Positions 43,426 through 57,059 of a stretch of DNA of 64,000 bases are shown here, in pieces. The notes under the pieces were generated by a model, which saw only the letters and a list, made by a program, of their open reading frames with translations, was not told the origin of the DNA and did no database searches. Both the position numbers and the translations under genes were made by a program. Position 1 is the first letter of the stretch. The number at the start of each line of letters is the position of its first letter. This stretch comes from Syngnathus acus (taxonomy: Eukaryota; Chordata; Actinopteri; Syngnathiformes; Syngnathidae), in contig NW_023590225.1 in NCBI RefSeq assembly GCF_901709675.1, positions 37,193 through 101,192 of the forward strand. Reading direction: 5' to 3'.

Positions 43426-44384
43426 AGCCCCATTTCCAAATATGACAAAAACGTCAACCTGCAAGTTAAAATTTATAAATGAACAAGTCAAAAATTTGAA
43501 CACAAAATACAAAAATATACAAGTCAAAATTTTGAACGTAATCACAAATTGAACGTAAACAATTGCAAACAAGCATTCATCAAAACCAAAAAGGAGTTTA
43601 AAGTAAATACTTACCGTAATTAAAAACATAATACTCACCCAAAAATACTTACCTATGCCGGTGATTGCAAATCCACGCCCAATCGGTGCCTGCAAATAAA
43701 ACAAAAATTGACCAAGCCAAGTTAAGAAAAGGAAAATCACTTTCATAATACAAGCGCAGTTCGCTATAAAAGGGCCGTTCGGAGCAGGAAGCTCTCAGTC
43801 TCGATGCGGCCATGGAGGAGAAAACAGCTCCCCATGTAATTAAACTAAACCAAATTTAGGGACAATTCCTGTGTGCCAGACCTGAGGAAGGCACAAAAGA
43901 TGCCGAAACGTTGTCAATGGTCACACAGATGTACAAAGTAGCGCAAAATGACGCCAGTAGAAAACCAATTTGAAGCAAATAATGGACCCACGCTCTACCC
44001 AGATAGGAGAGCGCATGGATGCCGCACTGAGCAAGATGCTCTCGCTCCACCCAAATAGGGGAGTCGAATGATTGTGCGAGGTACGGATATAGAGTTGAAC
44101 GCAAACGCAGCTGTCACTCATTCATGCCAAATCGAGACTCATTTATTAACTATATAACAAAGGCGACCGGATAGGTAAAGTGCAATGGGACAACAAACAC
44201 AATAAGCACAAGCACGTGTCCATGATCAATAAAGATCTTTATTAAACCCAAGTTGGTCCTGGCCAGCATGGCTGGCGCAGCCGCAGCGGGCAGGATGCTC
44301 TGGAGCTGGTTGTGGGGTGCGGGCCAGGATGGTAGGACCGTGCCTTTGCTCCTCTCCTTCGGGGGAGGAACTCCATACCATCAC
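43426..44384 (+). repeat. 1.1-kb telomeric unit u5 (short end)
   Basis: Same subtype as u4 and very close to it. It ends 'ctccataccatcac' in CCCTAA repeats. Motif 43,869-43,928; TATA 43,765. Confidence 0.92.
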
Positions 44385-44466
44385 CCTAACCCTAACCCTA
44401 ACCCTAACCCTAACCCTAACCCAACCCTAACCCTAACCCTAACCCTAACCCTAACCCTAACCCTGA
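44385..44466 (+). repeat. Telomeric (CCCTAA)n tract T9
   Basis: About 13 repeats with one single-base deletion (CCCAACCCTAA). It separates u5 from the pLTR of PLE copy D. Confidence 0.95.
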
Positions 44467-44973
44467 CCCCTAACCTTAACCCCTAATTCTAACCCCTAAC
44501 CCTAACCCCTAAATCCTAACCCTTGACCCCTAGCCCTGATCCTACTAACCCTAACCCCTGACCCTAACCCCTAACCCCTGACCCTAAACCTAACCTTAAT
44601 CTCTAAGGAAAACAGTTGATTGAATATAAAAACAAAACATTAGGTCAAGAATAATGCAAAGTGAATAGGCATAATGTAATCCAAGGTTGGAAGGGTAGGT
44701 GAGTTTCTCTCAATTTTTTCTCTCTCAACTTTTTTTTCCATCTTGCTGGCCGAAGACCTGGGTAGCGCCTCAGCTACTCGGGGGAGGTTCTGGCAGAGGT
44801 GCAGTCACACTTCGCCGTCCTTCGTACCCAATCCAGATTTTATGTGACCTGGTACGGCGGGTTTACTGCGGGGACATGCGTAGGCCCGTGCCTTCCGTTG
44901 CCTTCTATCTAACCGACAGGGTCGGCGGACCCTTTGGGGAAGGTTTAGCGAGACAAACTCAAAATACCTAACC
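44467..44973 (+). mobile_element. Truncated PLE tail upstream of copy D (pLTR)
   Basis: ~505 bp identical by eye to the last ~505 bp of copy D (48,438-48,938). It gives copy D matching ends, as expected for a PLE with a truncated 5' pseudo-LTR. Confidence 0.88.
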
Positions 44974-47900
44974 AGCCAGTGCCCTTCGGACACCCGAGTA
45001 TTACCTTAAGCCAAATTATCGGGTCGCATACTTTTCTAATTTTCCCGTTTCCCTGATATTTTCACCCTCTCGTCCCTCCTCCCCTCCTCTCAAGGGTAGA
45101 AGAGGGACGCCACCACGTGTCGGGTTTTTGGTCGAGATGCAGTCACATTTCCCAGTACCTGTCCGTGGACTCTCCTTTTCTTTATTTTTCTCTAACGCTT
45201 ACTTTCTTGTTAAATAACTTCTCCCTCCCGTCCCTCCTCCCCTTCTGTCAAGGGTCGGAGAGGGAGAGGACCACGGGTTGGGTTTTGGTAGAGATGGCCT
45301 CATTTCCCATTGCCTTTCCGTGGTCTCTCTCTTTTATATTTCTCTAATTCTCACTTTCTCGCTATTGGCTAGAATAAAAAGGGCGCAGAGAGGCAACTTT
45401 TCCAACCTGGTTAGGGCCATCTTCAACCTCTACATAAGGCAGTGGAATGCTTGCAATCTACCTGAACATAGACTCTACAGGACCACTAGGAGCGAGGGGA
45501 GCAAGCCCTGAGAAGAAGGATAGGTTCCCTCACTTCGGAGGATGAATCAAGAGCACGGATTTGCAGGGCCTTTTCCATTGCGGCCTGAGAGGAGACGGGA
45601 GAGACGCCAATGGTGAGTTAAGAAGATGAAGACGAAGGTGAGGTAGAAGAAATAGCTTAGCCACCACTCATTGGAACGGGGAGAGGCCACACGGAGGAAC
45701 TGAGAGAAACCCACAAAACTTACCAGCAGGTGAAGGAAGGCATTCACCCACTCAGGAAGAAAACTCGACGACGCGGGGAGTGCAAACAGCGGTAGATGTG
45801 CTGCTGGAGCTCCTTGAAGAAAGAAGAAGAAGATACCAAGAACCTGGTCCTAATTTTTCTGAAGCACGAAGAGGGAGAGAAGATCCATCACAACGGCAGG
45901 TGAAGGAATGCATTCACCTACTTAGGATGAAAGCTCGACGACGTGCGAAGGGCCAATGGTAAATGTGCTGCGGGAACTCCTTGAAGAAAGAAGAAGAAGG
46001 TACCGAGAACCTGGTCATAATTCTTCTGAAGCACCAAAAAAAAGGGGGGGAGAAGATCCACCGCAACGGCTACTAGTGGAGACAGCATCGGTCCAAGCAC
46101 GGGACACTGCAACACAAACTTCAAGTCCTAAATTCAACCAGATTCTAGTCTTGAACCTGAACCAAATTCTGAAATCAATTCCTTACCCTGAGTCAAATCC
46201 TAACCCTTAACCAAATTGCAAACTAAATCCTAAACTTGACCAAATCTAGATTCCAGAATGAATTTTAAATCCAACCAAATATCTAAAAATTTACGATTTA
46301 ATTTAATTAAATTACAAAACGAAAAGGCGAAACTATAATCGAATCACATTTTTTTATTTTAAAGCAGGCCCTAAAAGAAAAAAGAAGAATTTTTCTTCAA
46401 ACGCATAAAAGAAAACATTGGACGTGATGGGACACTGGAGGGCGCCCTTGACACATTAAATCGCGTTGGTACCAACGGACCTCAGTTAGACGTGAATATT
46501 ATGGACTTAATATTATCCTTTGAATTTAGAAACGAGTAAGTTGGAAAACACTATTAAATAGTATTAAGAGGTTTTTCAATAAGTTTGATTCTAATCGAAT
46601 TTTGGAACGAATGCTTTGGTTGGCATGATTGCTGGCGGAGGATTGCTCTGACGTACGGCGAAAAAAAAGGTGGGGGCTACTTCCGGTTTGGCTAATGTTT
46701 ACTAGCTGCCTTGTTTACGAGACTATTGATTCCACATACGGAGTTGGATTAAGGTGAGTGAGTGTTTTTAACGGACAAAAGTGACCGGGTAGTGCAAATA
46801 AACAATACCAATCTAAATGTATTCTATTATTTTCACCGGGAGGAGTAATTTTAAGAATATTATGTGTTATCGGGGGCCGCCATGACTTTGGCAAGGGCTT
46901 ATGGGTATTTCTTAGTTGCTAATGCTCGCTAGCTGCGGTACGCGTAGGACGATATCGCTCCAAATAGGTGACTAGTTCGGTGATATATGTTGAATTTACG
47001 GCCGAATGGGACCGGGTGTCAATACAGGAACGGGCTCAGGAGGTTAAAACAAAAATTATTTGTTCGTTATTGATTTACGAAAGGACTTAGGTATGATTAG
47101 TGTCTATGGGCGGCGCCATTGTTTTGGGGCTGGGGCTTATGGGTGCTTCCGCATTGCTAATGCTCATAACATTAGCTACGATACGCCTACAGCTATTTCG
47201 TTACAAATATACGATCTTATTAATGTTATAAATTAATTTTACGGATGAATGGAATCGGGTAAAATACTTTAATAATACCAGGGGATTTGTGGACATTTTA
47301 TTCCATTTTGATCGTTGTTTGGGAGAGATGATGTTGTGGAAGATAGGGGGATTACAGAAGCTGCCGGAGTAACTGACAGGAGTTTACGAGTACTTCTGGG
47401 GGGTTGGTACCTAGGAGTATCGCGATTTACGTTGATTTGTATTTCTAAATGTACGATTTGATTTAATAAAAAATATGAATTGAATTTTTAATAAAAAACT
47501 ATGAATTGAATTTACATCTGAATGTTTTACGACTAACACAATTAAAGAGTGCCAATGGGTTATAGCCGAATTTTTTAGTGCTTATCAGTTGAATGGGGGG
47601 GCGTGATTGGAGGACGAGAGCCGCCACGATGATTCGCCAAGGCTCTTGAGGGGGACGTTCAACGGTGGCGCTGTGACGCAGGAGAGTGGCACTGGGGAAG
47701 ACCTTCTTTCCAGGTAATATGTAAGGTTACTCCGATTCTTTGAGAGAAACTTCTTTGATGACATAAAATGTATTAAGAGTGGAAATAATACCTTAAAGGT
47801 CATTAGCACAGGTAGGCCACATAGAGTCCAATTTGCATTTATAATAATAAAGGTGGTCCCCCAATAAAACTGAAATGAAGCAAAACAACATTAAGAGGAA

Positions 47901-48938
47901 AACAACATTAAATGGAATACAAAGGTGGTTCATGTACAGTTAATAGTTGAACAAATCGGTACAACAAAAGGACTAGAAGACTGACCAATTGATCTACTCT
48001 GTCTGCGTTAAAGCTGGAGAGTTGACTGGACAAGCTACTGGAATTTCAATTGACGAAGTAGACACGCTCCGGGGCTTGATCGACCCCGGCGGGGCCTCCC
48101 TTGGGCGAGGGTGTCTGGTGATAATGGCCGAAACACTCTAAGACCCCAAGGTCCACTACTGATGAGGTGTCTACAAAATTTTGACATCCAAATTACCTAC
48201 AACAATGACCCTTTCTAAACAAAACAGTTTTTTTAACAAAAATAGATTTATGGAAAAAAAATATATTAGTTCAAACACAACTAAGGGTTAATGGACACAA
48301 TTAATACAAGGGTGGTCGAAAAAAGAAGAGAAAGAGAATGACCTCTAACCCTAACCCCTGACCTCTAACCCTAGCCTTGACCCATAACCCCTAATCCTTA
48401 GCCCTAGCCCTACTAACCATACTAACCCTAACCCCTGACCCCTAACCTTAACCCCTAATTCTAACCCCTAACCCTAACCCCTAAATCCTAACCCTTGACC
48501 CCTAGCCCTGATCCTACTAACCCTAACCCCTGACCCTAACCCCTAACCCCTGACCCTAAACCTAACCTTAATCTCTAAGGAAAACAGTTGATTGAATATA
48601 AAAACAAAACATTAGGTCAAGAATAATGCAAAGTGAATAGGCATAATGTAATCCAAGGTTGGAAGGGTAGGTGAGTTTCTCTCAATTTTTTCTCTCTCAA
48701 CTTTTTTTTCCATCTTGCTGGCCGAAGACCTGGGTAGCGCCTCAGCTACTCGGGGGAGGTTCTGGCAGAGGTGCAGTCACACTTCGCCGTCCTTCGTACC
48801 CAATCCAGATTTTATGTGACCTGGTACGGCGGGTTTACTGCGGGGACATGCGTAGGCCCGTGCCTTCCGTTGCCTTCTATCTAACCGACAGGGTCGGCGG
48901 ACCCTTTGGGGAAGGTTTAGCGAGACAAACTCAAAATA
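44974..48938 (+). mobile_element. Non-autonomous PLE derivative, copy D
   Basis: ~3.97 kb, same internal deletion as copy C, with no SGNH domain and no ORF2. It keeps both 5' leader repeats. The ORF1 start ATG is AGG (45,378). It carries the ~170-bp duplication (45,726 and 45,896) and the full distal tail with the conserved structured segment (47,969). Its X1 is replaced by 'gaaaaaagaagagaaagaga' (48,317-48,337). Confidence 0.88.
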
Positions 48939-48978
48939 CCTAACCCTAACCCTAACCCTAACCCTAACCCTAACCCTG
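48939..48978 (+). repeat. Telomeric (CCCTAA)n tract T10
   Basis: About six repeats, then a 1.1-kb unit truncated at 'ctccgtttgtgtgctgtccc'. Confidence 0.95.
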
Positions 48979-49132
48979 CTCCGTTTGTGTGCTGTCCCCT
49001 ACATTGGTCCTATCCCAGCCCTAATCCTAACCTAGCCCCAATCCTAACCTAACCCCCAACCCTAACCCTAACCCTAACCCTAATCCTAACCCTAACCCTA
49101 ACCCTAACCCTAACCCTAACCCTAACCCTAAC
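48979..49132 (+). repeat. Truncated end of a 1.1-kb unit
   Basis: Only the last ~150 bp of the long form ('ccgtttgtgtgctgtcccct' and CCTAA variants), the shortest 5'-truncated unit in the array. Confidence 0.85.
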
Positions 49133-50224
49133 CTGACCCCATTTCACAATAAGACAAAAACGTCAACCTGCAAGATAAAATTTAAAAATACACAAGTCAA
49201 AATATTGATTGGGAAGTCACAATATACAAGTCAAAAATTTGAACCAAAAAGGAGTAAAAAGGAAATACTTACCATAATACTTACCCGAAACAAACAAAAA
49301 ATACTTACCTATACCGGAGTTCGCAAATTCACGCCCAATCGTTGCCTGCAAATACAACAAAAATTTACCACACTAAAATAAGTAAAGGAAAAACATTTTC
49401 AATAAACAAGCGCAGATCGCTATAAAAAGGCCATTTGGAGCAGGAAGCTCTCAGTCTCGATGCGGCCATGGAGGAGGAAGCAGCTCCCCGTGCAATTAAT
49501 CTAACCTAAATTTAGGAACAATACCTGTGTGCCAGACCTGAGGAAGGCACAAGAGATGCCGAAACGTTGTCAATGGCCACACAGATGAACAGAATGTAGC
49601 GCAAAATGACGCCTGTAGAAATCAATTGGAAGCAAATAATGTGCCCACGCTCTACCCAGATAGGAGAGCGCATGGATGCCGCACAGAGCAAGATGCTCTC
49701 GCTCCACCCAAATAGGGGAGTCGACTAAATATGTGCGAGGTACGAATAAATGGTTGAACGCAAACGTAGCTGTCAATCTTACCTGCCAAATCGAGACTCA
49801 TTATTAATTATATAACAAAGGCGACCGGATAGAGAAAGTACAAACAAACCTACAATAAGCACAAACACGTGTTCAAGGTCAAAAGAGATCTTTATTAAAC
49901 CCCAAGTTGGTCCTGGCCAGCATGGCTGGCGCAGCCGCAGCGGGCAGGATGCTCTGGAGCTGGTTGTGGGGTGCGGGCCAGGATGGTAGGACCGTGCCTT
50001 TGCTCCTCTCCTTCGGGGGAGGAACTCCATACCATCACCCTAACTCGCCTGTGCCACCTCCTTTGCCGCCCCCACGTTTCCGGTTTCCGTTGGGCTCCTG
50101 CTACGCTTGTGTGCTGTCCCCTACACTGGTCCTGTCCCAGCCCTAATCCTTACCTAGCCCCAATCCTAACCTAACCCCCAACCCTAACCCTAACCCTAAT
50201 CCTAACCCTAACCCTAACCCTAAC
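49133..50224 (+). repeat. 1.1-kb telomeric unit u6
   Basis: The most diverged copy: TATAAAAAGG, 'aagagatgcc' in loop II, and CAATGGCC after the cleavage triplet, so one stem I base differs. Ribozyme core bases are unchanged. Motif 49,525-49,584; TATA 49,421. Confidence 0.91.
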
Positions 50225-51358
50225 CTGACCCCGTTTCCCAATATGACAAAAACGTCAACCTGCAAGTAAAAAATTGGAAAATAATCAAGTCAAAAATTTG
50301 AACAGAAAGTAAAAATGTACAAGTCAAAAATTTGAAACAAAAAGGTGTTAGAAGTAAATACTTACCGTGATACTCACCCGAAACAAACAAAAATACTCAC
50401 CCAAAACAAACAAATGTACTTACCTGTGCCGGAGATCGCAAATTCCACGCCCAATTGGTGCCTGCAAATAAAACAAAAATTACCAAGCCAAATCAAGAAA
50501 AGGAAAATCACTTTCATAAAATATGCGCAGTTCGCTATAAAAGGCCCGTTCGGAGCAGGACGCTCTCAGTCTCGATGCGGCCATGGGAGAGGAAGCAGCT
50601 CCCCATGCTATTAAACTAAACCAAATTTAGGGACAATTCCTGTGTGCCAGACCTGAGGAAGGCACAAAAGATGCCGAAACGTTGTCGATGGTCACACAGA
50701 TGAACAAAATGGAGCGCAAAATGACGCCAGTAGTAACCAATTGGAAGCAAATATTAATTTACCCACGCTCTACCCAGATAGGAGAGCGCATGGATGCCGC
50801 ACAGAGCAAGATGCTCTCGCTCCACCCAAATAGGGGAGTCGAATGATTGTGCGAGGTACGAATATAGGGTTGAACGCAAACGCAGCTGTCAATCATTCAT
50901 GCCAAATCGAGACTCATTTATTAATTATATAACAAAGGCGACCGGATAAGTAAAGTGCAATGGGACAACAAACATACAATAAGCACAAGCACGTGTTCAT
51001 GATCAAAAAGATCTTTATTGAGCCCCAGTTGGTCCTGGCCAGCATGGCTGGCGCAGCCGCAGCGGGCAGGATGCTCTGGAGCTGGTTGTGGGGTGCGGGC
51101 CAGGATGGTAGGACCGTGCCTTTGCTCCTCTCCTTCGGGGGAGGAACTCCATACCATCACCCTAACTCGCCTGTGCCACCTCCTTTGCCGCCCCCACGTT
51201 TCTGGTTTCCGTTGGGCTCCTGCTACGCTTGTGTGCTGTCCCCTACACTGGTCCTGTCCCAGCCCTAATCCTAACCTAGCCCCAATCCTAACCTAACCCC
51301 CAACCCTAACCCTAACCCTAACCCTAACCCTAATCCTAACCCTAACCCTAACCCTAAC
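50225..51358 (+). repeat. 1.1-kb telomeric unit u7
   Basis: Third subtype ('ctgaccccgtttcccaatatg', four stacked minus-strand 5' splice motifs, 'atgaacaaaatggagcgc'). Exon-like cassette is 38 nt here. Motif 50,640-50,699; TATA 50,536. Confidence 0.92.
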
Positions 51359-52488
51359 CTGACCCCATTTCCCAATATGACAAAAACGTCAACCTGCAAG
51401 TCAAAAATTGGAAAATAAACAAGTCAAAAATTTGAACAGAAAGTAAAAATGTACAAGTCAAAAATTTGAAACAAAATGGTGTTAGAAGTAAATACTTACC
51501 GTGATACTCACCCGAAAAAAACAAAAATACTCACCCAAAACAAACAAATGTACTTACCTATGCCGGAGATCGCAAATTCACGCCCAATTGGTGCCTGCAA
51601 ATAAAACAAAAATTTACCAAGCCAAAACAAGAAAAGGAAAATCACTTTCATAAATATGCGCAGTTCGCTATAAAAGGCCCGTTCGGAGCAGGAAGCTCTC
51701 AGTCTCGATGCGGCCGTGGAGGAGGAAGCAGCTCCCCATGCAATTAAACTAAACCAAATTTAGGAACAATTCCTGTGTGCCAGACCTGAGGAAGGCACAA
51801 AAGATGCCGAAACGTTGTCGATGGTCACACAGATGAACAAAATGGAGCGCAAAATGACGCCAGTAGAAACTAATTGGAAGCTAATAATAAATTACCCACG
51901 CTCTACCCAGATAGGAGAGCGCATGGATGCCGCACAGAGCAAGATGCTCTCGCTCCACCAAAATAGGGGAGTCGAATGATTGTGCGAGGTACGTAATAGG
52001 GTTGAACGCAAACGCAGCTGTCAATCATTCATGCCAAATCGAGACTCATTTATTAATATATAACAAAGGCGACCGGATAAGTAAAGTGCAATGGGACAAC
52101 AAACATACAATAAGCACAAGCACGTGTTCATGATCAGAAGATCTTTATTAAGCCCCAGTTGGTCCTGGCCAGCATGGCTGGCGCAGCCGCAGCGGGCAGG
52201 ATGCTCTGGAGCTGGTTGTGGGGTGCGGGCCAGGATGGTAGGACCGTGCCTTTGCTCCTCTCCTTCGGGGGAGGAACTCCATACCATCACCCTAACTCGC
52301 CTGTGCCACCTCCTTTGCCGCCCCCACGTTTCCGGTTTCCGTTGGGCTCCTGCTACGCTTGTGTGCTGTCCCCTACACTGGTCCTGTCCCAGCCCTAATC
52401 CTAACCTAGCCCCAATCCTAACCTAACCCCCAACCCTAACCCTAACCCTAACCCTAACCCTAATCCTAACCCTAACCCTAACCCTAAC
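51359..52488 (+). repeat. 1.1-kb telomeric unit u8
   Basis: Third subtype, long end. Motif 51,773-51,832; TATA 51,669. The minus-strand AATAAA is kept in a shortened 'gatcagaagatctttatt' context. Confidence 0.92.
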
Positions 52489-53625
52489 CTGACCCCATTT
52501 CCCAATATGACAAAAACGTCAACCTGCAAGTCAAAAATTGGAAAATAAACAAGTCAAAAATTTGAACAGAAAGTAAAAATGTACAAGTCAAAAATTTGAA
52601 ACAAAATGGTGTTAGAAGTAAATACTTACCGTGATACTCACCCGAAAAAAACAAAAATACTCACCCAAAACAAACAAATGTACTTACCTATGCCGGAGAT
52701 CGCAAATTCACGCCCAATTGGTGCCTGCAAATAAAACAAAAATTTACCAAGCCAAAACAAGAAAAGGAAAATCACTTTCATAAATTAACCGCAGTTCGCT
52801 ATAAAAGGCCCGTTCGGAGCAGGAAGCTCTCAGTCTCGATGCGGCCGTGGGAGAGGAAGCAGCTCCCCATGCTATTAAACTAAACCAAATTTAGGGACAA
52901 TTCCTGTGTGCCAGACCTGAGGAAGGCACAAAAGATGCCGAAACGTTGTCGATGGTCACACAGATGAACAAAATGGAGCGCAAAATGACGCCAGTAGAAA
53001 CTAATTGGAAGCTAATAATAAATTACCCACGCTCTACCCAGATAGGAGAGCGCATGGATGCCGCACAGAGCAAGATGCTCTCGCTCCACCCAAATAGGGG
53101 AGTCGAATGATTGTGCGAGGTACGTAATAGGGTTGAACGCAAACGCAGCTGTCAATCATTCATGCCAAATCGAGACTCATTTATTACATATATAACAAAG
53201 GCGACCGGATAAGTAAAGTGCAATGGGACAACAAACACAATAAGCACAAGCACGTGTTCATGATCAAAAAGATCTTTATTAAGCCCCAGTTGGTCCTGGC
53301 CAGCATGGCTGGCGCAGCCGCAGCGGGCAGGATGCTCTGGAGCTGGTTGTGGGGTGCGGGCCAGGATGGTAGGACCGTGCCTTTGCTCCTCTCCTTCGGG
53401 GGAGGAACTCCATACCATCACCCTAACTCGCCTGTGCCACCTCCTTTGCCGCCCCCACGTTTCCGGTTTCCGTTGGGCTCCTGCTACGCTTGTGTGCTGT
53501 CCCCTACACTGGTCCTGTCCCAGCCCTAATCCTAACCTAGCCCCAATCCTAACCTAACCCCCAACCCTAACCCTAACCCTAACCCTAACCCTAACCCTAA
53601 CCCTAACCCTAACCCTAACCCTAAC
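52489..53625 (+). repeat. 1.1-kb telomeric unit u9
   Basis: Third subtype, long end. 'attaaccgcagttcgctata' replaces 'atatgcgcagtt' just before the TATA box (52,800). Motif 52,904-52,963. Confidence 0.92.
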
Positions 53626-54769
53626 CTGACCCCATTTCCCAATATGACAAAAACGTCAACCTGCAAGTCAAAAATTGGAAAATAAACAAGTCAAAAATTT
53701 GAACAGAAAGTAAAAATGTACAAGTCAAAAATTTGAAACAAAATGGTGTTAGAAGTAAATACTTACCGTGATACTCACCCGAAAAAAACAAAAATACTCA
53801 CCCAAAACAAACAAATGTACTTACCTATGCCGGAGATCGCAAATTCACGCCCAATTGGTGCCTGCAAATAAAACAAAAATTTACCAAGCCAAATCAAGAA
53901 AAGGAAAATCACTTTCATAAAATATGCGCAGTTCGCTATAAAAGGCCCGTTCGGAGCAGGAAGCTCTCAGTCTCGATGCGGCCATGGGAGAGGAAGCAGC
54001 TCCCCATGCTATTAAACTAAACCAAATTTAGGAACAATTCCTGTGTGCCAGACCTGAGGAAGGCACAAAAGATGCCGAAACGTTGTCGATGGTCACACAG
54101 ATGAACAAAATGGAGCGCAAAATGACGCCAGTAGAAACTAATTGGAAGCAAATAATAAATTACCCACGCTCTACCCAGATAGGAGAGCGCATGGATGCCG
54201 CACAGAGCAAGATGCTCTCGCTCCACCAAAATAGGGGAGTCGAATGATTGTGCGAGGTACGTAATAGGGTTGAACGCAAACGCAGCTGTCAATCATTCAT
54301 GCCAAATCGAGACTCATTTATTAATATATAACAAAGGCGACCGGATAAGTAAAGTGCAATGGGACAACAAACATACAATAAGCACAAGCACGTGTTCATG
54401 AACAAAAAGTTCTTTATTAAGCCCCAGTTGGTCCTGGCCAGCATGGCTGGCGCAGCCGCAGCGGGCAGGATGCTCTGGAGCTGGTTGTGGGGTGCGGGCC
54501 AGGATGGTAGGACCGTGCCTTTGCTCCTCTCCTTCGGGGGAGGAACTCCATACCATCACCCTAACTCGCCTGTGCCACCTCCTTTGCCGCCCCCACGTTT
54601 CCGGTTTCCGTTGGGCTCCTGCTACGCTTGTGTGCTGTCCCCTACACTGGTCCTGTCCCAGCCCTAATCCTTACCTAGCCCCAATCCTAACCTAACCCCC
54701 AACCCTAACCCTAACCCTAACCCTAACCCTAATCCTAACCCTAACCCTAACCCTAACCCTAACCCTAAC
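53626..54769 (+). repeat. 1.1-kb telomeric unit u10
   Basis: Third subtype, long end. Motif 54,041-54,100; TATA 53,937. The palindrome before the minus-strand AATAAA is changed to 'aaaagttctttatt'. Confidence 0.92.
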
Positions 54770-55913
54770 CTGACCCCATTTCCCAATATGACAAAAACGT
54801 CAACCTGCAAGTCAAAAATTGGAAAATAAACAAGTCAAAAATTTGAACAGAAAGTAAAATGTACAAGTCAAAAATTTGAAACAAAATGGTGTTAGAAGTA
54901 AATACTTACCGTGATACTCACCCGAAAAAAACAAAAATACTCACCCAAAACAAACAAATGTACTTACCTATGCCGGAGATCGCAAATTCACGCCCAATTG
55001 GTGCCTGCAAATAAAACAAAAATTTACCAAGCCAAATCAAGAAAAGGAAAATCACTTTCATAAAATATGCGCAGTTCGCTATAAAAGGCCCGTTCGGAGC
55101 AGGACGCTCTCAGTCTCGATGCGGCCATGGGAGAGGAAGCAGCTCCCCATGCTATTAAACTAAACCAAATTTAGGGACAATTCCTGTGTGCCAGACCTGA
55201 GGAAGGCACAAAAGATGCCGAAACGTTGTCGATGGTCACACAGATGAACAAAATGGAGCGCAAAATGACGCCAGTAGAAACTAATTGGAAGCAAATAATA
55301 AATTACCCACGCTCTACCCAGATAGGAGAGCGCATGGATGCCGCACAGAGCAAGATGCTCTCGCTCCACCCAAATAGGGGAGTTGAATGATTGTGCGAGG
55401 TACGTAATAGGGTTGAACGCAAACGCAGCTGTCAATCATTCATGCCAAATCGAGACTCACTTATTAATTATATAACAAAGGCGACCGGATAAGTAAAGTG
55501 CAATGGGACAACAAACATACAATAAGCACAAGCACGTGTTCATGATCAAAAAGATCTTTATTAAGCCCCAGTTGGTCCTGGCCAGCATGGCTGGCGCAGC
55601 CGCAGCGGGCAGGATGCTCTGGAGCTGGTTGTGGGGTGCGGGCCAGGATGGTAGGACCGTGCCTTTGCTCCTCTCCTTCGGGGGAGGAACTCCATACCAT
55701 CACCCTAACTCGCCTGTGCCACCTCCTTTGCCGCCCCCACGTTTCCGGTTTCCGTTGGGCTCCTGCTACGCTTGTGTGCTGTCCCCTACACTGGTCCTGT
55801 CCCAGCCCTAATCCTAACCTAGCCCCAATCCTAACCTAACCCCCAACCCTAACCCTAACCCTAACCCTAACCCTAATCCTAACCCTAACCCTAACCCTAA
55901 CCCTAACCCTAAC
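54770..55913 (+). repeat. 1.1-kb telomeric unit u11
   Basis: Third subtype, long end. Motif 55,184-55,243; TATA 55,080. Confidence 0.92.
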
Positions 55914-57059
55914 CTGACCCCGTTTCCCAATATGACAAAAACGTCAACCTGCAAGTCAAAAATTGGAAAATAAACAAGTCAAAAATTTGAACAGAAAGTT
56001 ACAATGTACAAGTCAAAAATTTGAAACAAAAAGGTGTTAAAAGTAAATACTTACCATGATACTCACCCGAAACAAACAAAAATACTCACCCAAAACAAAC
56101 AAAAGTACTTACCTATGCCGGAGATCGCAAGTCCACGCCCAATTGGTGCCTGCAAATAAAACAAAAACTTACCAAGCCAAATTAAGAAAAGGAAAATCAC
56201 TTTCATAAAATATGCGCAGTTCGCTATAAAAGGCCCGTTCGGAGCAGGAAGCTCTCAGTCTCGATGCGGCCATGGGAGAGGAAGCAGCTCCCCATGCTAT
56301 TAAACTAAACCAAATTTAGGGACAATTCCTGTGTGCCAGACCTGAGGAAGGCACAAAAGATGCCGAAACGTTGTCGATGGTCACACAGATGAACAGAATG
56401 GAGCGCAAAATGACGCCAGTAGAGACTAATTGGAAGCAAATGTTAATTTACCCACGCTCTACCCAGATAGGAGAGCGCATGGATGCCGCACAGAGCAAGA
56501 TGCTCTCGCTCCACCCAAATAGGGGAGTCGAATGATTGTGCGAGGTACGACTATAGGGTTGAACGCAAACGCAGCTGTCAATCATTCATGCCAAATCGAG
56601 ACTCATTTATTAATTATATAACAAAGGCGACCGGATAAGTAAAGTGCAATGGGACAACAAACATACAATAAGCACAAGCACGTGTTCTTGATCAAAAAGA
56701 TCTTTATTGAGCCCCAGTTGGTCCTGGCCAGCATGGCTGGCGCAGCCGCAGCGGGCAGGATGCTCTGGAGCTGGTTGTGGGGTGCGGGCCAGGATGGTAG
56801 GACCGTGCCTTTGCTCCTCTCCTTCGGGGGAGGAACTCCATACCATCACCCTAACTCGCCTGTGCCACCTCCTTTGCCGCCCCCACGTTTCTGGTTTCCG
56901 TTGGGCTCCTGCTACGCTTGTGTGCTGTCCCCTACACTGGTCCTGTCCCAGCCCTAATCCTATCCTAGCCCCAATCCTAACCTAACCCCCAACCCTAACC
57001 CTAACCCTAACCCTAACCCTAATCCTAACCCTAACCCTAACCCTAACCCTAACCCTAAC
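55914..57059 (+). repeat. 1.1-kb telomeric unit u12
   Basis: Third subtype, long end. Motif 56,329-56,388; TATA 56,225. It shares with u13 the changes 'aaagttacaatgtac' and 'ggtgttaaaagt'. Confidence 0.92.

Noticed and set aside
51773-51970. Plus-strand reading frame through the ribozyme-like motif (…MTPVETNWKQ…GVE) as a conserved peptide
   Set aside because: u1-u5 carry a 2-bp difference ('gtacaaagtagcgc' against 'gaacaaaatggagcgc') or later indels that break the frame. A stop just upstream is kept in all copies.
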